A DNA stretch of 5,775 nucleotides from NCBI GenBank assembly GCA_021779415.1, contig JAJYAS010000259.1, positions 1 to 5,775 on the forward strand, in the 5' to 3' direction. Positions within the stretch are counted from its first letter, which is position 1. Each line of letters starts with the position of its first letter. Of the stretch, positions 1 to 5,085 are shown piece by piece. The position numbers and the translations under genes are program-made. The notes beneath the pieces are model-generated. The model was given only the letters and a program-made list of their open reading frames with translations. It ran no database searches and had not been told where the DNA came from. This stretch comes from Bacillota bacterium (GTDB lineage Bacteria; Bacillota_B; Desulfitobacteriia; Desulfitobacteriales; Desulfitobacteriaceae).

Positions 1-807
1 CTTGCTGCCCAGCCACTGGTTAGTATCTCGTATGAAGATCCAGTATCGACTTACGAAGTAAATGTATTGGGTACTGTAAACTTGCTTGATGTTGTTCGGC
101 ATTATCCATACATACGCTCTGTGATCAATGTTACAACTGATAAATGTTACGAAAATCGAGAATGGGATTGGGGGTATCGGGAAAATGAGCCGATGGGTGG
201 GTATGACCCATATAGTAATAGTAAAGCATGTTCTGAGCTTGTAACAAATGCATTTAGGCAGAGCTACTTTAATATAGCAAGTTATGGTAAATTTCATAAT
301 ACAGCTGTGGCAACTGTGCGTGCCGGCAATGTTATTGGTGGAGGCGATTATGCGAGAGATAGGCTGATTCCTGATATATTGCGTTCAATATATTCACAAA
401 ATAAAGTAAAAATACGTTCACCTAATGCAATTAGGCCATGGCAGCACGTGCTAGAGCCATTGAGTGGTTATATACTTATTGCACGATTATTATATACTGA
501 AGGAAGTAAATACGCTGAAGGGTGGAATTTTGGTCCATATGATTCTGATGCAAAATCTGTTGAATGGATCGTGAGTACGTTATGTCAACTTATTCCTGGA
601 AGCAAGGGTTATGAACTTGATGAAGTCAGTCACCCTCATGAGGCAATGTATTTGAAGCTTGATATCAGTAAAGCTAGAAATCGTTTAGGGTGGGCCCCGC
701 GTTGGAATATTTCGACTGCGCTTCGTAAAATTGTCGAATGGGAGGACGCTGATTGCATTTCAAAGAAACAGTGTTGTCAGAGGCAAATAAATGAATATGG
801 AGCATAA
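1..807 (+). CDS. rfbG: CDP-glucose 4,6-dehydratase, 5'-truncated by window edge
   Basis: Converts CDP-D-glucose to CDP-4-keto-6-deoxy-D-glucose in the cytoplasm, the committed step to CDP-3,6-dideoxyhexoses. The frame is open from base 1, so the gene begins outside the window; 268 residues are visible, against roughly 355-360 in the family. About 90 N-terminal residues, including the Rossmann GxxGxxG loop, are missing. Seen directly: the opening residues LAAQPLV, the catalytic stretch VTTDKCYENREW (Thr-Asp-Lys, visible residues 46-48), and YSNSK (Tyr71 and Lys75 of the fragment, bases 211-225), giving the SDR Y-x3-K. Also present are the RfbG-typical RAGNVIGGGD, DRLIPDI and RPWQHVLEPLSGY. The Thr/Asp/Lys to Tyr spacing of about 25 residues fits the family. 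An internal TTG at 67 is not the start, because conserved sequence continues upstream of it. The gene overlaps rfbS by 17 nt, implying co-transcription. The conserved signatures separate it well from dTDP- or GDP-sugar dehydratases. Confidence 0.95.
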   Translation, partial: LAAQPLVSISYEDPVSTYEVNVLGTVNLLDVVRHYPYIRSVINVTTDKCYENREWDWGYRENEPMGGYDPYSNSKACSELVTNAFRQSYFNIASYGKFHNTAVATVRAGNVIGGGDYARDRLIPDILRSIYSQNKVKIRSPNAIRPWQHVLEPLSGYILIARLLYTEGSKYAEGWNFGPYDSDAKSVEWIVSTLCQLIPGSKGYELDEVSHPHEAMYLKLDISKARNRLGWAPRWNISTALRKIVEWEDADCISKKQCCQRQINEYGA

Positions 808-1672
808 GGTAGTCGCACTGTCTGGTGCATCTGGATATCTTGGAAGCCATATCTTATCCTCATTAGTGTCATTAGGATTTAGGGTATTAGTATTTACCAG
901 GGTGAAGGATGCCTTTTATCCAAAAGTGGGATCAGATATTTTGGTTTATGGAATAACTCAAAAGGAGATTGAAAAAGCTTTTGAGGACAACCATGTTCAA
1001 GCAGTCATTCATACTGCCTGTGAATATGGAAGGTCAAGCTATTCTTACGCGCAGTTAATCGAAGGCAATGTATTATTGGGTTGCCGATTGTTAGATTATG
1101 CGATTTTTTCTGGTGCCAAGATATTTATTAATACAGATACCTTCCTTCCAAAAACTGTCAATGATTATGCCTTGTCGAAATTCCAATTCGTGGAGTGGCT
1201 AAAGAATGCTTCGACAAAAATTTGGGTAGCAAATATTCGTTTGGAGCTTATGTATGGAGAAGGTGATGGCAGTGACAAGTTTGTATCCGGTATTATAAAT
1301 AAAATAAAAAATAATGTGCCTGTAATAGAAATGACTTTGGGAATTCAAAAAAGAGATTTTATCTATATTTCAGATGTTGTTTCGGCCTTTATCTCCATAC
1401 TAGAATGCCCAAGTCCCGATATCGGATTTGAAGAGTATGAACTTGGGACAGGTGCGTCAATTACAATAAGGAAGTTTGTAGAAATAATAGTTGATGAGTT
1501 CGAAAAAAAATATGGATCAATAAAATCAAGAATTGATTTTGGTGCAATACCATACCGTTCTAATGAAAATATGGATGTGAATGTCAATATTGATAAGCTC
1601 AGGGGAATTGGCTGGTTGCCTAATGTTGAGCCAAGAGAAGGAATTCGCAAAATAATCGAGGGATTAAAATGA
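791..1672 (+). CDS. rfbS: CDP-paratose synthase (CDP-4-keto-3,6-dideoxyglucose 4-reductase)
   Basis: Predicted NADPH-dependent reductase that turns CDP-4-keto-3,6-dideoxy-D-glucose into CDP-paratose. It is 293 aa; from memory the Salmonella Prt protein is about 279. It is an extended SDR: GASGYLG (Gly12, Gly15, Gly18) binds the nucleotide and Tyr126-x3-Lys130 (YALSK) is the catalytic pair. The C-terminal half carries LELMYGEGDGSDKF, the QKRDFIYISDV motif and a final IGWLP, a pattern I recognise from Prt and Abe proteins. ATG 791 is preferred because AGAGG at 779-783 lies 7 nt upstream; ATG 797 is a poorer alternative. It overlaps rfbG by 17 nt and rfbE by 4 nt. CDP-abequose synthase is the main alternative, since Abe is homologous. 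An intact paratose 2-epimerase immediately downstream favours paratose as the product. The gene is also known as prt. Confidence 0.85.
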   Translation: MNMEHKVVALSGASGYLGSHILSSLVSLGFRVLVFTRVKDAFYPKVGSDILVYGITQKEIEKAFEDNHVQAVIHTACEYGRSSYSYAQLIEGNVLLGCRLLDYAIFSGAKIFINTDTFLPKTVNDYALSKFQFVEWLKNASTKIWVANIRLELMYGEGDGSDKFVSGIINKIKNNVPVIEMTLGIQKRDFIYISDVVSAFISILECPSPDIGFEEYELGTGASITIRKFVEIIVDEFEKKYGSIKSRIDFGAIPYRSNENMDVNVNIDKLRGIGWLPNVEPREGIRKIIEGLK

Positions 1673-2697
1673 GATATCTCATTACCGGTGGTTGTGGTTT
1701 TCTCGGCTCAAACATAGCGGAAAAACTGATTAAGGAGAATGAGGATGTAATTGTTTTTGATTCGCTGTTTCGCGTTGGTGCATGCCAGAATCTTGAATGG
1801 CTAAGAAATATCGGCGAGTTTACCTTTATTCAAGGTGATATCAGAAATCGAAATGATGTTGAAATACTATTAAAAAATGCTAAACCTGATATAGTATTTC
1901 ATTTAGCTGGGCAAGTGGCGATGACATCTTCTATCGAAAATCCCCGGCTTGATTTTGAGGTAAATACTATTGGAAGCTTTAATGTATTGGAGGCTGTCCG
2001 AAATTATGTACCGAAATGCCGAGTAATATATTCGTCTACAAATAAAGTCTATGGTGATCTTGAGGGTCTAAGCTATTCTGAACTATCAATGAGGTTTGTT
2101 TGTAATGATTATCCGAATGGTTTCGATGAGCTATTAAGTTTGGATTTTCACTCGCCATATGGCTGTTCAAAAGGTGCTGCGGATCAATATATGCGAGACT
2201 ATTATCGCATATATGGTGTTCAAACGATAGTATTTCGACATTCATCAATGTATGGGGGGCGACAGTTCGCCACAAGCGATCAAGGCTGGATAGGATGGTT
2301 TGTGAAAAAAGCTCTCGAGATAAAGCATGGTATATCTACAAACCCTCTGGTAATTTCTGGGAACGGGAAGCAAGTTCGTGATGTGTTATTTTCATCCGAC
2401 ATGGCGGATTTATATATTGCCGCCGCGCGAAATACAAGGAATGTGGATGGCGAGGTGTTTAATATTGGAGGAGGAATAGATAATTCATTGTCAATATTGG
2501 AGCTGTTTTATGAATTAGGGAGAATGCTTGATATTGAGATCCAATATGATCAACTGCCTCCTAGAAAGAGTGACCAAAAATATTTTGTGGCCAATATCGA
2601 TAAGGTGAAGAAATTGATTGGATGGTCTCCTAAAATAGCAAAATGGGACGGACTCTTGAAGATGCTTAAATGGCAAGAAAGTCTTCTGAACTTGTAA
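1669..2697 (+). CDS. rfbE: CDP-paratose 2-epimerase (CDP-tyvelose epimerase)
   Basis: Interconverts CDP-paratose and CDP-tyvelose by oxidation and re-reduction at C2 with a tightly bound NAD, giving the tyvelose donor for the O-antigen. It is 342 aa, close to the roughly 338 of Salmonella Tyv. Seen: ITGGCGFLGSN (Gly7, Gly10, Gly13), Asp31 after the second strand, GDIRN at 56-60, HLAGQVAMT at 78-86, YSSTNKVYGD at 121-130, HSPYGCSKGAADQYM with Tyr164 and Lys168, then FRHSSMYGGRQFAT and SGNGKQVRDVL. These stretches are near-identical to what I recall of Salmonella Tyv. The start ATG overlaps the rfbS stop as ATGA, with GAGGGA at 1658-1663, 5 nt upstream, so translational coupling is likely. No lesion is seen. 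In Yersinia and Salmonella this gene marks tyvelose-containing serotypes. It is also called tyv. UDP-glucose 4-epimerase-like enzymes are excluded by the Tyv-specific blocks. Confidence 0.93.
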   Translation: MRYLITGGCGFLGSNIAEKLIKENEDVIVFDSLFRVGACQNLEWLRNIGEFTFIQGDIRNRNDVEILLKNAKPDIVFHLAGQVAMTSSIENPRLDFEVNTIGSFNVLEAVRNYVPKCRVIYSSTNKVYGDLEGLSYSELSMRFVCNDYPNGFDELLSLDFHSPYGCSKGAADQYMRDYYRIYGVQTIVFRHSSMYGGRQFATSDQGWIGWFVKKALEIKHGISTNPLVISGNGKQVRDVLFSSDMADLYIAAARNTRNVDGEVFNIGGGIDNSLSILELFYELGRMLDIEIQYDQLPPRKSDQKYFVANIDKVKKLIGWSPKIAKWDGLLKMLKWQESLLNL

Positions 2698-2703
2698 CAT
2701 TAT

Positions 2704-2707
2704 AGGA
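2704..2707 (+). promoter_or_regulatory. ribosome binding site deciding the TTG start of wzx
   Basis: AGGA lies 7 nt before TTG 2715 and 10 nt before a second in-frame TTG at 2718. No in-frame ATG lies near the first membrane helix, so initiation at one of the two TTG codons is the best reading. A weak Shine-Dalgarno with a TTG start suggests low flippase translation, which is common for Wzx proteins. Confidence 0.5.
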
Positions 2708-2714
2708 TATATAC

Positions 2715-3980
2715 TTGTTGAACACTTTTTTACGGTCAGGTTTGATCGTTTTAGTCTTATCAAACTTTGCTTCACTTGTCAATTATGGATTTCTTATCCT
2801 GGTTACGCGAAAGCTTGGGCCTTCAAATTATTCTGTTGTAGCATCGGTTGCGGCTTTAGGTCCTTCCTTTTTCGGAATATTCTCAATAATTCCACAGATA
2901 ATTTCTAAAGCCTTGATTTATGTCGAAAAGAATAAGAAAGAAAGAATTCTTGTTCTCAATATAACAAGGCAAATAATTGCAGCGGTATTGCTATTCTTAC
3001 TCTTTATCTATCTGCTACTTTCAAAAGATCTATTGCAGTTTCTTAAATTGAATAGTTACTATCCGCTCTATATATACCTAGTAAGTGTTACTTCTAGTGT
3101 TACAATGCTTTATAATACGGGTCGTCTTCAGGCGATACAATGTTTTGTTCCGATTTCGTTTAAGGATTTTAGTTTTTCATTCTTAAAGATTATCTTAGCT
3201 TTGTTACTGTTGTATTATTTATCATTGTCGATTTATGGCGCCTTAATGGCTGATGCAGTTACTTCTCTGATTGTTGCGATTGCGATGTATATTTATACTA
3301 ATAGGAAAGAAAAAATATATCTAAGGCAGTGCTCATTATTGAATGAAACAGAATTTGTGGATTTAGTGGTCCTAAAGAAAAGTATTACAAGATTTATCAT
3401 CCCCTCTATTGCAGTCTCATGGTTGTCGGGCATTTTGTTATCAGTCGATATCTATTTTTCTAAGCATTTCTTGCCTCCTTCTGAGGCAGGACTTTATTCA
3501 GCCGCGTCTTCAATAGGACATATTTCATTATTCTTTTCCGGATCTCTTGGAGCTATTTTGTTTCCTAAAGTGCTGAAAAATAGGGAAACTGGTGTTAGTT
3601 CAACAAAAGATTTAGCTAGTGTCGCTATCATTACAGGCTCGGCTTCTATACTAATTAGCATTGTGCTATCATTCTTTGGAGAAGATGTAATCAGAATATT
3701 ATATGGCAGCAAGTATATAGGATGTGGACAAATAGTAGCCATTATATCTTGGGCCATGACATTCTTGTCGATCACAGTAGTGATTTTTAATTTCTTTCTT
3801 GCTAGAGAAAAGTATTCCTTCATTTTTCCTGCTATTCTTATTGTCGCTATGATGACTGCGCTGATTTATTACTTTCTTCATAATTCTTCGATTCAAATTG
3901 CACTTGGTCTGCTTTTGGGTGTCAGTCTTTTATTTGTTGTTTCTGCTTTTTTGCTATTACCTATGCGATCAAAAAAATGA
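2715..3980 (+). CDS. wzx: O-antigen flippase, Wzx / polysaccharide biosynthesis protein family
   Basis: Predicted inner-membrane flippase that moves undecaprenyl-diphosphate-linked O-unit to the periplasm in Wzx/Wzy-dependent assembly. It is 421 aa, a normal Wzx length. I count about twelve hydrophobic helices, near residues 8-30, 40-62, 86-103, 117-133, 153-173, 174-194, 227-246, 258-283, 301-321, 338-361, 369-387 and 393-415. The loops are Lys/Arg-rich and the tail is MRSKK. The mid-protein block DIYFSKHFLPPSEAGLYSAA (245-264) matches the conserved segment of the polysaccharide-synthesis flippase (PST) family. The gene starts 17 nt after rfbE, so it belongs to the same operon. In Salmonella group D clusters wzx also follows tyv. 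Substrate specificity cannot be read from sequence. A Wzy polymerase is a less likely alternative because of the N-terminal flippase pattern and the mid-protein block. Confidence 0.88.
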   Translation: MLNTFLRSGLIVLVLSNFASLVNYGFLILVTRKLGPSNYSVVASVAALGPSFFGIFSIIPQIISKALIYVEKNKKERILVLNITRQIIAAVLLFLLFIYLLLSKDLLQFLKLNSYYPLYIYLVSVTSSVTMLYNTGRLQAIQCFVPISFKDFSFSFLKIILALLLLYYLSLSIYGALMADAVTSLIVAIAMYIYTNRKEKIYLRQCSLLNETEFVDLVVLKKSITRFIIPSIAVSWLSGILLSVDIYFSKHFLPPSEAGLYSAASSIGHISLFFSGSLGAILFPKVLKNRETGVSSTKDLASVAIITGSASILISIVLSFFGEDVIRILYGSKYIGCGQIVAIISWAMTFLSITVVIFNFFLAREKYSFIFPAILIVAMMTALIYYFLHNSSIQIALGLLLGVSLLFVVSAFLLLPMRSKK

Positions 3981-4015
3981 AATCTGCATAAGCGACTTCT
4001 AAAATGATCGATTAT

Positions 4016-4034
4016 CTACCAGCTATGCTGGTAG
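4016..4034. repeat. left-end subterminal hairpin of the IS200/IS605-like element
   Basis: An 8-bp perfect stem (CTACCAGC 4016-4023 pairing with GCTGGTAG 4027-4034) closes a 3-nt TAT loop. Y1 TnpA proteins of the IS200/IS605 family recognise such subterminal hairpins in single-stranded DNA. Its place about 70 bp before tnpA fits a left end. There is no T-run after it, so it does not look like a rho-independent terminator for wzx. Confidence 0.65.
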
Positions 4035-4064
4035 CTTGAAAGGTTATACCGTAGTTAAAGATAA

Positions 4065-4098
4065 AATCCTCCTTGGCCCACCAAGCCGAAGGAGGATT
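4065..4098 (+). promoter_or_regulatory. hairpin sequestering the tnpA ribosome binding site
   Basis: A 10-bp perfect inverted repeat (AATCCTCCTT 4065-4074 and AAGGAGGATT 4089-4098) can extend by GGC/GCC (4075-4077 with 4085-4087, one bulged G at 4088), leaving a 7-nt loop. The right arm contains GGAGGA (4091-4096), 6 nt before ATG 4103. The mRNA fold would therefore bury the Shine-Dalgarno. IS200 elements are known to repress transposase translation with such a 5' structure; its use here is inferred. Confidence 0.65.
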
Positions 4099-4102
4099 AA
4101 GT

Positions 4103-4527
4103 ATGAGCAATTTCAAGTTAGATACGTAGTATGGGAATGCAAATACCATGTAGTGTTGGTACCGAAGTACAGATACGGAGTGTTTACAAAAGAGGTAGGA
4201 GAAGCGATACGAGATGAAATAAAGAAGCTATATCTATGGTTAAAAGTGAGTATTCTGGAAGGACATGTATGTACGGATCATGTCCATCTGTGTGTGGCGA
4301 TACCACTGAAATACGCGATATCAGAAGTAGTAGCAACAGTAAAGGGAAAATCGCCGATAAGGATGTTCAATAGATTTCCTGAGTTGAAGAGGAAATATTG
4401 AGGAAGCCATTTCTGGAGTCGAGGGTACTATGTATCGACCGTGGGGCGAGATGAGGAATAGATTAAGAGATATATACGAGAACAAGACAAATTGGATAGG
4501 TTGACAAATCAAGGCAAGCTGATCTAG
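4103..4527 (+). pseudogene. tnpA: IS200/IS605-family transposase TnpA, frameshifted and nonsense-mutated
   Basis: This was a Y1 (HUH) transposase that cuts and joins single-stranded IS ends. ATG 4103 follows a strong GGAGGA and reads MSNFKLDT, then meets a stop. The family sequence resumes in another frame as YVVWECKYHVVLVPKYRYG. The HUH pair is present in TDHVHL (His codons 4279-4281 and 4285-4287). RMFNRFPELKRKY then ends at TGA 4399-4401, where relatives have Trp. In the same frame GSHFWSRGYYVSTVGRDEE follows, then TAG 4459-4461, then IKRYIREQ, whose Tyr (4471-4473) and Gln four residues later fit the catalytic Tyr and its partner. Translation would end before the catalytic Tyr. The frame continues to TAG 4525-4527. 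A TTG at 4036 opens the same frame upstream, but it sits in the left-end hairpin region and is not the native start. Confidence 0.88.
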
Positions 4528-4725
4528 TGGTCCATCTCTCAAATAACAATACTTTTCTTGCGTCGGGGTTTCCGAGTAGGTGATGGAGGCAACGCACCGT
4601 GCGCTTTCCTCACCTTCTCGATAATCGGTTCCGCCTGAGCGGTCCACTTGAATGGCTTAGGATCACCGTTCCATGCCTTCATGAACTCTTCGATAGCCTT
4701 CTCGAGTGCCTTTACGCTGGGGAAC
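4528..4725 (-). pseudogene. IS630-family transposase, C-terminal fragment with one IS end
   Basis: On the minus strand the frame ending at TGA 4539-4541 reads FPSVKALEKAIEEFMKAW, then NGDPKPFKWTAQAEPIIEKV and a basic tail ending RRKKSIVI. This is the post-catalytic C-terminus of IS630-type DDE transposases (typically S-V-x-x-L-x-x-A-I, then DPKPFxWTA). About 61 residues remain; the D, D and E catalytic residues and the whole N-terminus are absent. On the minus strand an in-frame stop lies just upstream of the homology, at about 4730. Bases 4528-4538 would be the element's terminal sequence next to CTAG (4524-4527), the target tetranucleotide preferred by IS630 elements. Its GC content is visibly higher than that of the sugar genes, consistent with a separate origin. 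Confidence 0.75.
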
Positions 4726-4884
4726 AACCTCTACAAAGACTACACCATGCACGAACTGCTAGACTCTCTGGACCCCATTGAATGCTTTGAGCACCCCGGT
4801 CGTCGAGCTCAGGTCGGCGAGATCGCTAAGAAGCAAAATGAACTTTAAACTGCGCTCGGGGTGACATTACCGACCTCGGTATAA
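4724..4884 (+). pseudogene. transposase C-terminal fragment, possibly IS1634-like, with an internal nonsense codon
   Basis: From about 4724 the plus strand reads NNLYKDYTMHELLDSLDP, then IECFEHPGRRAQVGEIAKKQNEL, and stops at TAA 4846-4848. Continuing past that stop in the same frame gives TALGVTLPTSV and a second stop, TAA 4882-4884. The composite end KKQNEL-(stop)-TALGV resembles the Lys-Lys-Gln...Leu-Tyr...Ala-Leu-Gly-Val ending I recall in large DDE transposases of the IS1634 type. The TAA at 4846 is therefore probably a mutated Tyr codon. Only about 50 residues survive and no catalytic residue is left. The family assignment is from memory and tentative; that this is a transposase tail is more secure. 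It abuts the IS630 fragment head-on at 4720-4726. An open frame extends upstream to about 4648, but there it only shadows the IS630 fragment. Confidence 0.55.
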
Positions 4885-5085
4885 TTGTTCGGGAATCCAT
4901 GAAAAGGCAAAGCGCCGTTATTGTGTTTATAGAAATTCTATGAAATAATCCTCATGGTTATTTATCTATTCAATGAGCTTTGGCTTGTTTTAGAAGTCCG
5001 TATATTTGATGGCGGATATTTGCTACAATTGTTACTAACTGAAATTATCGACTTGTCGCAATGAAACGATTGGGAGAGCATAGAT
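4885..5085. other. non-coding interval between the IS scar and the glycosyltransferase gene
   Basis: About 200 bases without a convincing gene. The first part probably contains the outer end of the third transposable element, but I could not define a terminal inverted repeat. Composition turns AT-rich again after about 4920, matching the sugar genes, so native sequence probably resumes there. Contents: a 6-bp inverted repeat ATAGAA-A-TTCTAT (4929-4941) of unknown role, a candidate promoter at 5021-5029 and the Shine-Dalgarno of the next gene at 5072-5077. A minus-strand open frame overlapping this interval is antisense to the glycosyltransferase and has no recognisable sequence. Confidence 0.5.
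5021..5029 (+). promoter_or_regulatory. candidate extended -10 promoter for the glycosyltransferase gene
   Basis: TGC followed by TACAAT (5024-5029) is a good extended -10 element, one base from TATAAT. At a 17-nt spacer the -35 position (5001-5006, TATATT) is poor, so activity would rest on the TGN extension. Transcription would start near 5036 and leave a leader of about 50 nt before ATG 5086. The IS scar upstream makes a local promoter plausible, but this is a motif match only. Confidence 0.35.

Larger units (their letters stand above)
4016..4527 (+). mobile_element. IS200/IS605-like element remnant (left end plus broken tnpA)
   Basis: A decayed single-strand-transposing element begins shortly after wzx. 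It keeps a perfect subterminal hairpin (4016-4034), a second hairpin over the tnpA Shine-Dalgarno (4065-4098) and a broken tnpA (4103-4527). The true left tip should lie a little 5' of 4016, within 3981-4015, but these elements make no target duplication, so I cannot place it. No right-end hairpin is visible after tnpA. The sequence runs instead into an IS630-type fragment at a CTAG tetranucleotide (4524-4527). The element cannot move by itself. Confidence 0.8.

Noticed and set aside
3494..3896. Minus-strand open frames inside wzx
   Set aside because: They are antisense to a well-supported membrane protein gene and show no recognisable domain or ribosome binding site.
4016..4040. Hairpin after wzx as a rho-independent terminator
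   Set aside because: The stem is followed by CTTGAAAGG, not a U-tract, and the structure fits an IS200/IS605 left end better.
4036..4401. A complete 121-residue protein starting at TTG 4036
   Set aside because: The first 22 or so residues translate the hairpins and the ribosome binding site. The true start is ATG 4103 in another frame and the true end lies beyond 4401, so this is part of a pseudogene.
4880..4885. Perfect TATAAT suggesting a promoter
   Set aside because: It straddles the natural stop codon of the third transposase remnant (GTA TAA), and no reasonable -35 lies 16-18 nt upstream.
4929..4941. ATAGAA-A-TTCTAT inverted repeat as an operator or IS end
   Set aside because: It is short, AT-rich and has a 1-nt spacer; in this composition it can easily arise by chance.
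5011..5018. GGCGGATA resembling the RfaH ops element GGCGGTAG
   Set aside because: The essential TAG end is missing, and it lies upstream of the candidate -10, so it would not be in that transcript.
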